Origin: Acanthosoma haemorrhoidale
Lineage: Eukaryota > Arthropoda > Insecta > Hemiptera > Acanthosomatidae
Length of the DNA: 64,000 nucleotides
Reading direction: 5' to 3'
NCBI GenBank assembly: GCA_930367205.1
Contig: CAKNEZ010000015.1
Coordinates: 248,001 to 312,000, forward strand
The position numbers and the translations under genes are program-made. The number at the start of each line of letters is the position of its first letter. Position 1 is the stretch's first letter. Of this stretch, positions 39,401 through 53,176 are shown piece after piece. Under the pieces are notes generated by a model that saw only the letters and a list, made by a program, of their open reading frames with translations, was not told where the DNA came from and made no database searches.

Positions 39401-42400
39401 CTGTAACACCTCTGTTTTAACGAGATCTAAACCTAGACTCTCACTGTCACACTTTTATTCCATTGCTATCTAATACTTGGATCTCACTGACATTCCTCTG
39501 TTTTAGCACGCTCTACACCTAGACTATTACTGTTACACCTCTGTTCCAACACGATCTAAACCTACACTATTACTGTTACACCTCTGTTCCAAAACGATCT
39601 AAACCTAGACTATAAATTTAACACCTCTGTTCCAACACCCTCTAAAACTAGGCTCTAACCATTACACGTTCGTTCCAACAAGATCCAAACATAGACTCTT
39701 ACCTTCACACCTCTGTTCCATTGCGATCTAAACCTGGGATCTCACTGTCACACTTCTGTTCCAACACGCTCTAAACCTAGACTTCAAATGTCTCACCTCT
39801 GTTCCAACAAGATCCACACCTAGGCTCTAACTGATACTTTTCTGTTCCAACACGCTCTGAACCTAGATTATAACTGTCACACCTCTGTTTTAACGAGATC
39901 TAAACCTAGACTCTCACTGTCACACTTTTATTCCATTGCTATCTAATACTTGGATCTCACTGACATTCCTCTGTTTTAGCACGCTCTACACCTAGACTAT
40001 TACTGTTTCACCTCTGTTCCAACACGATCTAAACCTAGACTATAATTGTCACTCCTCTGTTCCAACATGATCTAAACCTTGATTAAAACTTCTGTTTCAA
40101 CACGATCACAACCTACGTTCTTACGGTCACACCTTTCTTCCAACACCCTCTAAACCTAGATTATCCCTGTCACACCTCGGTTCTTACACGATCTAAACCT
40201 AGATTCTAAATAACATACTTCTGTTTCAACACGAGGCAAACCTAGGTTCTAACTGTCACACTTCTGTTCCAACATGCTCTAAACCTAGACTCTAATTGTC
40301 ACTCCTCTGTTCCAACACGATCTAAACCTAGATTAAAACTGTCACGCCTCTGTTTTAACACGATCTAAACCTAGACTCTCACTGTCACACTTTTATTCCA
40401 TTGCTATCTAATACTTGGATCTCACTGACATTCCTCTGTTTTAGCACGCTCTAAACCTAGACTATTACTGTTACACCTCTGTTCCAACACGATCTAAACC
40501 TAGACTATTACTGTTACACCTCTGTTCCAACACGATCTAAACCTAGACTATAAATGTCACACTTCTGTTCCAACACGCTCTAAACCTAGATTAAAACTGT
40601 CACGCCTCTGTTTTAACACGATCTAAACCTAGGTTCTTACTGTCACACCTTTGTTCCAACACCTTCTAAACCTAGATTATAACTCCCACACCTCTGCTTT
40701 AACATGATCTAAACCTAGAAACCCACTGTCACTCTTTTTTTCCATTGCGATCTAATACGTGGATCTCACTGACACACCTATGTTCCAACTCAATCTAAAA
40801 CAAGACTTTAACTGTCGCACCTCTGTTCCAACACGATCTAAACCTAGACTTCAAATGTCACACTTCTGTTTTAACACGATCTAAACCTAGACTCTCACTG
40901 TCACACTTTTATTCCATTGCTATCTAATACTTGGATTCACTGACATTCCTCTGTTTTAGCCCGCTCTAAACCTAGACTATTACTGTTACACCTCTGTTCC
41001 AACACGATCTAAACATAGACTCTTACTGTCACACCTCTTTGCCATTGCGATCTAAACCTTGGATCTCACTGTCACACTTTTGTTCCAACATTCTCTAAAC
41101 CTAGACTTCAAATGTCACACTTCTGTTTCAACACAATCCAAACCTAGGATCTTACTGTCACGCCTTTGTTCCAACACCCTCTAAACCTAGATTATAACTC
41201 CCACCCTTTGTTCCAACACGATCTAAACCTAGACTTCAAATGTCACACTTCTGTTTCAACACCATCCAAACCTACGTTCTTACGGTCACACCTTTCTTCC
41301 AACACCCTCTAAACCTAGATTATCCCTGTCACACCTAGGTTCTAACACGATCTAAACCTAGATTAAAACTGTCACGCCTCTGTTTTAACACGATCTAAAC
41401 CTAGATTATAACTGTAACACCTCTGTTCCAACAAGATCCACACCTAGGCTCTAACTGATACACTTCTGTTCCAACACGCTCTAAACCTAGACTTCAAATG
41501 TCACACTTCTGTTTCAACACGATCCAAACCTAGGATCTTACTGTCACACCTTTGTTCCAACACCCTCTAAACCAATATTATAACCTTCACACCTCTGTTC
41601 TAAGACGCTCTAAAACTAGGCTTTTACTGTTACTCGTTTGTTCCAACACGCACAAAACCTAGGCTTAAACGGTCACACCTCGGTAACATCACGATCTAAA
41701 CATAGACTCTCACTATAACACCTCTCTTCCAAAACTTTCTAAACCTAGACTCCAAATGTCACACTTCTGTTCCAACACGTTCTAAACCTAGATTATAACT
41801 CCCACACCTCTGTTTTAACTTGATCTAAACCTAGACATCCACTGTCACTCTTTTGTTTCATTGCGATCTAATACTTGGATCTCACTTACACACCTATGTT
41901 CCAACTCAATCTAAAACAAGACTTTAACTGTCGCACCTCTGTTCCAACACGATCTAAACCTAGACTATTACTGTTTCACCTCTGTTCCAACACGATCTAA
42001 ACCTAGACTCTAATTGACACTCCTCTGTTCCAACACGATCTAAACCTAGATTAAAACTTCTGTTTCAACACGATCCAAACCTACGTTCTTACGGTCACAC
42101 CTTTCTTCCAACACGCTCTAAACCTAGATTATCCCTATCAAACCTCGGTTCTAACACGATCTAAACCTAGATTCTAAATGTCATACTTCTGTTTCAACAC
42201 GAGGCTAACCTAGGTTCTTACTGTCACACTTCTGTTTCAACATGCTCTAAACCTAGACTCTAATTGTCACACCTCTGTTCCAACACGATCTAAACCTAGA
42301 TTAAAACTGTCACGCCTCTGTTTTAACACGATCTAAACCTAGACTCTCACTGTCACACTTTTATTCCATTGCTATCTAATACTTGAATCTCACTGACATT

Positions 42401-45400
42401 CCTCTGTTTCAGCACGCTCTAAACCTAGACTTCAAATGTCACACTTCTGTTTCAACACGATCCAAACCTACGTTCTTACGGTCACACCTTGCTTCCAACA
42501 CCCTCCAAACCTAGATTATCCCTGTCACACCTCGGTTCTAACACGATCTAAACCTAGGTTATTACTGTCACACTTCTGTTCCAACATGCTCTAAACCTAG
42601 ACTCTAATTGTCACACCTCTGTTCCAACACGATCTAAACCTAGAAACCCACTGTCACTCTTTTGTTCCATTGCGATCTAATACTTGGATCTCACTGACAC
42701 ACCTATGTTCCAACTCAATCTAAAACAAGACTTTAACTTTCGCACAGCTGTTCCAACACGGTCTACACCCAGACTGTAACTGTCACACCTCTGTTCCAAC
42801 ACGATCTAAACATAGACTCTCACTGTAACACCTCTCTTCCAAAACTTTCTAAACCTAGAATCTAAATGTCACACTTTTGTTCCAACACGCTCTAAACCTA
42901 GACTTCAAATGTCACACCTCTGTTCCAACAAGATCCACACCTAGGCTCTAACTGATACACTTCTGTTCCAACACGCTCTAAACCTACATTATAACTGTCA
43001 CACCTCTGTTTTAAGACGATCTAAACCTAGACTCTCACTGTCACACTTTTATTCCATTGCTATCTAATACTTGGATCTCACTGACATTCCTCTTTTTTAG
43101 CACGCTCTAAACCTAGACTATTACTGTTACACCTCAGTTCCAACACGATCTAAACCTAGACTATAGATGTAACACCTCTGTTCCAACACGCTCTAAAACT
43201 AGGCTCTAACCATTACACGTTCTTTCCAACACGATCCAAACATAGACTCTTACTGTCACACCTCTGTTCCAACACCTTCTAAACCTAGATTATAACTCCC
43301 ACACCTCTGCTTTAACATGATCTAAACCTAGAAACCCACTGTCACTCTTTTTTTCCATTGCGATCTAATACGTGGATCTCACTGACACACCTATGTTCCA
43401 ACTCAATCTAAAACAAGACTTTAACTGTCGCACCTCTGTTCCAACACGATCTAAACCTAGACTTCAAATGTCACACTTTTGTTTTAACACGATCTAAACC
43501 TAGACTCTCACTGTCACACTTTTATTCCATTGCTATCTAATACTTGGATTCACTGACATTCCTCTGTTTTAGCCCGCTCTAAACCTAGACTATTACTGTT
43601 ACACCTCTGTTCCAACACGATCTAAACATAGACTCTTACAGTCACACCTCTTTGCCATTGCGATCTAAACCTTGGATCTCACTGTCACACTTTTGTTCCA
43701 ACATTCTCTAAACCTAGACTTCAAATGTCACACTTCTGTTTCAACACAATCCAAACCTAGGATCTTACTGTCACGCCTTTGTTCCAACACCCTCTAAACC
43801 TAGATTATAACTCCCACCCTTTGTTCCAACACGATCTAAACCTAGACTTCAAATGTCACACTTCTGTTTCAACACGATCCAAACCTACGTTCTTACGGTC
43901 ACACCTTTCTTCCAACACCCTCTAAACCTAGATTATCCCTGTCACACCTAGGTTCTAACACGATCTAAACCTAGATTAAAACTGTCACGCCTCTGTTTTA
44001 ACACGATCTAAACCTAGATTATAACTGTAACACCTCTGTTCCAACAAGATCCACACCTAGGCTCTAACTGATACACTTCTGTTCCAACACGCTCTAAACC
44101 TAGACTTCAAATGTCACACTTCTGTTTCAACACGATCCAAACCTAGGATCTTACTGTCACACCTTTGTTCCAACACCCTCTAAACCAATATTATAACCTT
44201 CACACCTCTGTTCTAAGACGCTCTAAAACTAGGCTTTTACTGTTACTCGTTTGTTCCAACACGCACAAAACCTAGGCTTAAACGGTCACACCTCGGTAAC
44301 ATCACGATCTAAACATAGACTCTCACTATAACACCTCTCTTCCAAAACTTTCTAAACCTAGACTCCAAATGTCACACTTCTGTTCCAACACGTTCTAAAC
44401 CTAGATTATAACTCCCACACCTCTGTTTTAACTTGATCTAAACCTAGACATCCACTGTCACTCTTTTGTTTCATTGCGATCTAATACTTGGATCTCACTT
44501 ACACACCTATGTTCCAACTCAATCTAAAACAAGACTTTAACTGTCGCACCTCTGTTCCAACACGATCTAAACCTAGACTATTACTGTTTCACCTCTGTTC
44601 CAACACGATCTAAACCTAGACTCTAATTGACACTCCTCTGTTCCAACACGATCTAAACCTAGATTAAAACTTCTGTTTCAACACGATCCAAACCTACGTT
44701 CTTACGGTCACACCTTTCTTCCAACACGCTCTAAACCTAGATTATCCCTGTCAAACCTCGGTTCTAACACGATCTAAACCTAGATTCTAAATGTCATACT
44801 TCTGTTTCAACACGAGGCTAACCTAGGTTCTTACTGTCACACTTCTGTTTCAACATGCTCTAAACCTAGACTCTAATTGTCACACCTCTGTTCCAACACG
44901 ATCTAAACCTAGATTAAAACTGTCACGCCTCTGTTTTAACACGATCTAAACCTAGACTCTCACTGTCACACTTTTATTCCATTGCTATCTAATACTTGAA
45001 TCTCACTGACATTCCTCTGTTTGCAGCACGCTCTAAACCTAGACTTCAAATGTCACACTTCTGTTTCAACACGATCCAAACCTACGTTCTTACGGTCACA
45101 CCTTGCTTCCAACACCCTCCAAACCTAGATTATCCCTGTCACACCTCGGTTCTAACACGATCTAAACCTAGGTTATTACTGTCACACTTTTGTTCCAACA
45201 TGCTCTAAACCTAGACTCTAATTGTCACACCTCTGTTCCAACACGATCTAAACCTAGAAACCCACTGTCACTCTTTTGTTCCATTGCGATCTAATACTTG
45301 GATCTCACTGACACACCTATGTTCCAACTCAATCTAAAACAAGACTTTAACTTTCGCACAGCTGTTCCAACACGGTCTACACCCAGACTGTAACTGTCAC

Positions 45401-45733
45401 ACCTCTGTTCCAACACGATCTAAACATAGACTCTCACTGTAACACCTCTCTTCCAAAACTTTCTAAACCTAGAATCTAAATGTCACACTTTTGTTCCAAC
45501 ACGCTCTAAACCTAGACTTCAAATGTCACACCTCTGTTCCAACAAGATCCACACCTAGGCTCTAACTGATACACTTCTGTTCCAACACGCTCTAAACCTA
45601 CATTATAACTGTCACACCTCTGTTTTAAGACGATCTAAACCTAGACTCTCACTGTCACACTTTTATTCCATTGCTATCTAATACTTGGATCTCACTGACA
45701 TTCCTCTTTTTTAGCACGCTCTAAACCTAGACT
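36448..45733 (+). repeat. Blocks E1-E3 of unit 2
   Basis: It corresponds to 19719-29004 at +16,729 bp. E2 starts at about 39307 and E3 at about 42815. The monomer order, the missing E1 monomer and the inserted G (here 45023) are all preserved. Confidence 0.87.
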
Positions 45734-45960
45734 ATTACTGTCACACTTCTGTTCCAACACGATCTAAACCTAGATTAAAACTGTCACGCCTCTGTTTTAA
45801 CACGATCTAAACCTAGATTATAACTGTAACACCTCTGTTCCAACAAGATCCACACCTAGGCTCTAACTGATACACTTCTGTTCCAACACGCTCTAAACCT
45901 AGACTTCAAATGTCACACTTCTGTTTCAACACGATCCAAACCTAGGATCTTACTGTCACA

Positions 45961-48900
45961 CCTTTGTTCCAACACCCTCTAAACCAATATTATAACCGTC
46001 ACACCTCTGTTCTAAGACGATCTAAACCTAGACCCTCACCGTTACACGTTTGTTCCAACACGCACAAAACCTAGGCTTAAACGGTCACACCTCGGTAACA
46101 CTACGATCTAGACATAGACTCTCACTGTAACACCGCTCTTCCAAAACTTTCTAAACCTAGACTCCACATGTTACACTTCTGTTCCAACACGTTCTAAACC
46201 TAGATTATAACTAGATAGATTAACTTGGATCTCACTGACACACCTATGTTCCAACTTAATCTAAAACAAGACTTTAAGTGTCGCACTGCTGTTCCAACAC
46301 GCTCTACACCTAGACTATTACTGTTTCACCTCTGTTCCAACACGATCTAAACATAGACTCTCACTGTAACACTTTTATTCCATTGCTATCTAATACTTGG
46401 ATCTCACTGACATTTCTCTGTTTTAGCACGCTTTAAAACTAGGCTCTAACCATTACACGTTCGTTCCAACAAGATCCAAACATACACTCTTACTGTCATA
46501 CTTCTGTTCCAACACGTTCTAAACCTAGATTATAACTCCCACACCTCTGTTTTAACTTGATCTAAACCTAGACACCCACTGTCACTCTTTTGTTCCATTG
46601 CGATCTAATACTTGGATCTCACTGACATTCCTCTGTTTTAGCACGCTCTAAACCTAGACTATTACTGTTACACCTCTGTTCCAACACGATCTAAACCTAG
46701 ACTATTACTGTTACACCTCTGTTCTAACACGATCTAAACCTAGACTATAACTGTAACACCTCTGTTCCAACAAGATCCACACCTAGGCTCTAACTGATAT
46801 ATTTCTGTTCCAACACGCTCTAAACCTAGGATCTTACTGTCACACCTTTGTTCCAACGCCCTCTAAACCTAGATTATAACTCCCACCCTTTGTTCCAACA
46901 CGATCTAAACCTAGACTTCAAATGTCACACTTCTGTTTCAACACCATCCAAACCTACGTTCTTACGGTCACACCATTCTTCCAACACCCTCTAAACCTAG
47001 ATTATCCCTGTCACACCTCGGTTCTAACACGATCTAAACCTAGATTCTAAAAGTCATACTTCTGTTTCAACACGAGGCCAACCTAGGTTCTTACTGTCAC
47101 ACTTCTGTTCCAACATGCTCTAAACCTAGACTTTAATTGTCACACCTCTGTTCCAACACGATCTAAACCTAGATTAAAACTGTCACGCCTCTGTTTTAAC
47201 ACGATCTAAACCTAGATTATAACTGTAACACCTCTGTTCCAACAAGATCCACACCTAGGCTCTAACTGATACACTTCTGTTCCAACACGCTCTAAACCTA
47301 GACTTCAAATGTCACACTTCTGTTTCAACACGATCCAAACCTAGGATCTTACTGTCACACCTTTGTTCCAACACCCTCTAAACCAATATTATAACCGTCA
47401 CACCTCTGTTCTAAGACGATCTAAACCTAGACCCTCACTGTTACACGTTTGTTCCAACACGCACAAAACCTAGGCTTAAACGGTCACACCTCGGTAACAA
47501 CACAATCTAAACATAGACTCTCACTGTAACACCTCTCTTCCAAAACTTTCTAAACCTAGACTCCAAATGTCACACTTCTGTTCCAACACGTTCTAAACCT
47601 AGATTATAACTCCCACACCTCTGTTTTAACTTGATCTAAACCTAGACACCCACTGTCACTCTTTTGTTTCATTGCGATCTAATACTTGGATCTCACTGAC
47701 ACACCTATGTTCCAACTCAATCTAAAACAAGACTTTAACTGTCGCACCTCTGTTCCAACACGATCTAAACCTAGACTTCAAATGTCACACTTCTGTTTTA
47801 ACACGATCTAAACCTAGACTCTCACTGTCACACTTTTATTCCATTGCTATCTAATACTTAGATTCACTGACATTCCTCTGTTTTAGCACGCTCTAAACCT
47901 AGACTATTACTGATACACCTCTGTTCCAACACGATCTAAACATAGACTCTTACTGTCACACCTCTGTTCCATTGCGATCTAAGCCTTGGATCTCACTGTC
48001 ACACTTTTGTTCCAACACGCTCTAAACCTAGACTTCAAATGTCACACTTCTGTTTCAACACGATCCAAACCTAGGATCTTACTGTCACACCTTTGTTCCA
48101 ACACCCTCTAAACCAATATTATAACCGTCACACCTCTGTTCTAAGACGATCTAAACCTAGACCCTCACTGTTACACGTTTGTTCCAACACGCACAAAACC
48201 TAGGCTTAAATGGTCACACCTCGGTAACAACACAATCTAAACATAGACTCTTACTGTAACACCTCTCTTCCAAAACTTTCTAAACCTAGACTCTAAATGT
48301 CACACTTCTGTTCCAACACGTTCTAAACCTAGATTATAACTTCCACACCTCTGTTTAAACTTGATCTAAACCTAGACACCCACTGTCACTCTTTTGTTTC
48401 ATTGCGATCTAATACTTGGATCTCACTGACACACCTATGTTCCAACTCAATCTAAAACAAGACTTCAACTGTCGCACCTCTGTTCCAACACGATCTAAAC
48501 CTAGACTTCAAATGTCACACTTCTGTTTTAACACGATCTAAACCTAGACTTTCACTGTCACACTTTTATTCCATTGCTATCTAATACTTAGATTCACTGA
48601 CATTCCTCTGTTTTAGCACGCTCTAAACCTAGACTATTACTGATACACCTCTGTTCCAACACGATCTAAACATAGACTCTTACTGTCACACCTCTGTTCC
48701 ATTGCGATCTAAACCTTGGATCTCACTGTCACACTTTTGTTCCAACACGCTCTAAACCTAGACTTCAAATGTCACACTTCTGTTTCAACACGATCCAAAC
48801 CTAGGATCTTACTGTCACACCTTTGTTCCAACACCCTCTAAACCAATATTATAACCGTCACACCTCTGTTCTAAGACGATCTAAACCTAGACCCTCACTG

Positions 48901-50389
48901 TTACAGGTTTGTTCCAACACGCACAAAACCTAGGCTTAAACGGTCACACCTCGGTAACAACACAATCTAAACATAGACTCTCACTGTAACACCTCTCTTC
49001 CAAAACTTTCTAAACCTAGACTCCAAATTTCACACTTCTGTTCCAACACGTTCTAAACCTAGATTATAACTCCCACACCTCTGTTTTAACTTGATCTAAA
49101 CCTAGACACCCACTGTCACTCTTTTGTTTCATTGCGATCTAATACTTGGATCTCACTGACACACCTATGTTCCAACTCAATCTAAAACAAGACTTCAACT
49201 GTCGCACCTCTGTTCCAACACGATCTAAACCTAGACTTCAAATGTCACACTTCTGTTTTAACACGATCTAAACCTAGACTCTCACTGTCACACTTTTATT
49301 CCATTGCTATCTAATACTTAGATTCACTGACATTCCTCTGTTTTAGCACGCTCTAAACCTAGACTATTACTGATACACCTCTGTTCCAACACGATCTAAA
49401 CATAGACTCTTACTGTCACACCTCTGTTCCATTGCGATCTAAACCTTGGATCTCACTGTCACACTTTTGTTCCAACACGCTCTAAACCTAGACTTCAAAT
49501 GTCACACTTCTGTTTCAACACGATCCAAACCTAGGATCTTACTGTCACACCTTTGTTCCAACACCCTCTAAACCTAGATTATAACCGTCACACCTCTGTT
49601 CTAAGACGATCTAAACCTAGACTCTCACTGTTACACGTTTGTTCCAACACGCACAAAACCTAGGCTTAAACGGTAACACCTCGGTAACAACACGATCTAA
49701 ACATAGACTCTCACTGTAACACCTCTCTTCCAAAACTTTCTAAACCTAGACTCCAAATTTCACACTTCTGTTCCAACACGTTCTAAACCTAGATTATAAC
49801 TAGATAGATTAACTTGGATCTCACTGACACACCTATGTTCCAACTTAATCTAAAACAAGACTTTAATTGACGCACTTTTGTTTCAACACAATCCAAACCT
49901 AGGATCTTACTGTCACACCTTTGTTCCAACGCCCTCTAAACCTAGATTATAACTCCCACCCTTTGTTCCAACACGATCTAAACCTAGACTTCAAATGTCA
50001 CACTTCTGTTTCAACACCATCCAAACCTACGTTCTTACGGTCACACCTTTCTTCCAACACCCTCTAAACCTAGATTATCCCTGTCACACCTCGGTTCTAA
50101 CACGATCTAAACCTAGATTCTAAAAGTCATACTTCTGTTTCAAGACGAGGCCAACCTAGGTTCTTACTGTCACACTTCTGTTCCAACACGATCTAAACCT
50201 AGATTAAAACTGTCACTCCTCTGTTTTAACACGATCTAAACCTAGATTATAACTGTAACACCTCTGTTCCAACAAGATCCACACCTAGGCTCTAACTGAT
50301 ACACTTCTGTTCCAACACGCTCTAAACCTAGACTTCAAATGTCACACTTCTGTTTCAACACGATCCAAACCTAGGATCTTACTGTCACA
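45961..50389 (+). repeat. Block A1 of unit 3 (4,429 bp)
   Basis: It corresponds to 29232-33660 at +16,729 bp and again contains three 730-bp 17-mers (47372-48101, 48102-48831, 48832-49561) with the same distinguishing variants. Confidence 0.88.
47372..49561 (+). repeat. Triplicated 730-bp 17-mer in unit 3
   Basis: Starts marked by caccctctaaaccaatatta lie at 47372, 48102 and 48832. The first copy reads aacacaatct where unit 2 reads aacacgatct near 30776, and ccaaatg where unit 2 reads tctaaatg. Unit 3 therefore keeps the state also seen in unit 1. Confidence 0.87.
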
Positions 50390-53176
50390 CCTTTGTTCCA
50401 ACACCCTCTAAACCAATATTATAACCGTCACACCTCTGTTCTAAGACGATCTAAACCTAGACCCTCACCGTTACACGTTTGTTCCAACACGCACAAAACC
50501 TAGGCTTAAACGGTCACACCTCGGTAACACTACGATCTAGACATAGACTCTCACTGTAACACCGCTCTTCCAAAACTTTCTAAACCTAGACTCCACATGT
50601 TACACTTCTGTTCCAACACGTTCTAAACCTAGATTATAACTAGATAGATTAACTTGGATCTCACTGACACACCTATGTTCCAACTTAATCTAAAACAAGA
50701 CTTTAAGTGTCGCACTGCTGTTCCAACACGCTCTACACCTAGACTATTACTGTTTCACCTCTGTTCCAACACGATCTAAACATAGACTCTCACTGTAACA
50801 CTTTTATTCCATTGCTATCTAATACTTGGATCTCACTGACATTTCTCTGTTTTAGCACGCTTTAAAACTAGGCTCTAACCATTACACGTTCGTTCCAACA
50901 AGATCCAAACATACACTCTTACTGTCATACTTCTGTTCCAACACGTTCTAAACCTAGATTATAACTCCCACACCTCTGTTTTAACTTGATCTAAACCTAG
51001 ACACCCACTGTCACTCTTTTGTTCCATTGCGATCTAATACTTGGATCTCACTGACATTCCTCTGTTTTAGCACGCTCTAAACCTAGACTATTACTGTTAC
51101 ACCTCTGTTCCAACACGATCTAAACCTAGACTATTACTGTCACACCTCTGTTTTAACACGATCTAAACCTAGATTCTAAATGTCATACTTCTGTTTCAAC
51201 ACAAGGCAAACCTAGGTTCTTACTGTCACACTTCTGTTCCAACATACTCTAAACCTAGACTCTAATTGTCACACCTCTGTTCCAACACGCTATAAACCTA
51301 CATTATAACTGTCACACCTCCGTTTTAACACGATCTAAACCTAGATTCTCACTGTCACACTTTTATTCCATTGCTATCTAATACTTGAATCTCACTGACA
51401 TTCCTCTGTTTCAGCACGCTCTAAACCTAGACTATTACTGTTACACCTTTGTTCCAACAAGATCTAAAACTAGGCTTTTACTGTTACTCGTTTGTTCCAA
51501 CACGCACAAAACCTAGGCTTAGACGGTCACACCTCGGTAACAACACGATCTAAACATAGACTCTCACTGTAACACTTTTATTCCATTGCTATCTAATACT
51601 TGGATCTCACTGACATTTCTCTGTTTTAGCACGCTTTAAAACTAGGCTCTAACGATTACACGTTCGTTCCAACAAGATCCAAACATACACTCTTACTGTC
51701 ACACTTCTGTTCCAACACGTTCTAAACCTAGATTATAACTCCCACACCTCTGTTTTAACTTGATCTAAACCTAGACACCCACTGTCACTCTTTTGTTCCA
51801 CTTTAATTGTCGCACTGCTGTTCCAACACGCTCTACACCTAGACTATTACTGTTTCACCTCTGTTCCAACACGATCTAAACCTAGACTTCAAATGTCACA
51901 CTTCTGTTTCAACACGAGGCAAACCTAGGTTCTTACTGTCACACTTCTGTTCCAACATGCTCTAAACCTAGACTCTAATAGTCACACCGCTGTTCCAACA
52001 CGATCTAAACCAGATTAAAACTGTCACGCCTCGGTTTTAACACGATCTAAACCTAGATTATAACTGTAACACCTCTGTTCCAACAAGATCCACACTTAGG
52101 CTCTAACTGATACAATTCTGTTCCAACACGCTATAAACCTACATTATAACTGTCACACCTCTGTTTTAACGAGATCTAAACCTAGACTCTCACTGTCACA
52201 CTTTTATTCCATTGCTATCTAATACTTGGATCTCACTGACATTCCTCTGTTTTAGCACGCTCTAAACCTAGACTATTACTGTTACACCTCTGTTCCAACA
52301 CGATCTAAACCTAGACTATAAATTTAACACTTCTGTTTCAACACCCTCTAAACCTAGACTTCAAATGTCACACTTCTGTTCCAACACGCTCTAAACCTAG
52401 ATTAAAACTGTCACGCCTCTGTTTTAACACGATCTAAACCTAGGTTCTTACTGTCACACCTTTGTTCCAACACCTTCTAAACCTAGATTATAACTCCCGC
52501 ACCTCTGTTTTAACATGATCTAAACCTAGAAACCCACTGTCACTCTTTTGTTCCATTGCGATCTAATACTTGGATCTCACTGACACACCTATGTTCCAAC
52601 TCAATCTAAAACAAGACTTTAACTGTCGCACCTCTGTTCCAACACGATCTAAACCTAGACTTCAAATGTCACACTCCTGTTTTAACACGATCTAAACCTA
52701 GACTCTCACTGTCACACTTTTATTCCATTGCTATCTAATACTTGGATTCACTGACATTCCTCTGTTTTAGCCCACTCTAAACCTAGACTATTACTGTTAC
52801 ACCTCTGGTCTAACACGATCTAAACATAGACTCTTACTGTCACACCTCTGTTCCAAAACGATCTAAACCTAGACTAAAAATTTAACACCTCTGTTCCAAC
52901 ACCCTCTAAAACTAGGCTCTAACCATTACAGGTTCGTTCCAACAAGATCCAAACATAGACTCTTACTGTCACACCTCTGTTCCATTGCGATCTAAACCTG
53001 GGATCTCACTGTCACACTTCTGTTCCAACACGCTCTAAACCTAGACTTCTAATGTCTCACCTCTGTTCCAACAAGATCCACACCTAGGCTCTAACTGATA
53101 CTTTTCTGTTCCAACACGCTCTGAACCTAGATTATAACTGTCACACCTCTGTTTTAACGAGATCTAAACCTAGACT
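50390..53176 (+). repeat. Block A2, partial B and C2-derived segment of unit 3
   Basis: It corresponds to 33661-36447 at +16,729 bp. Both deletion junctions are at the equivalent places, so the deletions predate duplication of the short unit. Confidence 0.85.

Larger units (their letters stand above)
29005..45733 (+). repeat. Giant HOR unit 2, short form (16,729 bp)
   Basis: It is a near-identical neighbour of unit 3, at an offset of 16,729 bp measured at several rare markers (39230 and 55959 for tttcgcacag; 43131 and 59860 for acctcagttcc). It contains blocks A1, A2, part of B, the C2 tail, E1, E2 and E3, at about 389 monomers. Compared with unit 1 it lacks the equivalents of 8585-13726 and 15328-19718. 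Its single open frame of some size (44996-45208) is discussed under rejected items. Confidence 0.92.
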
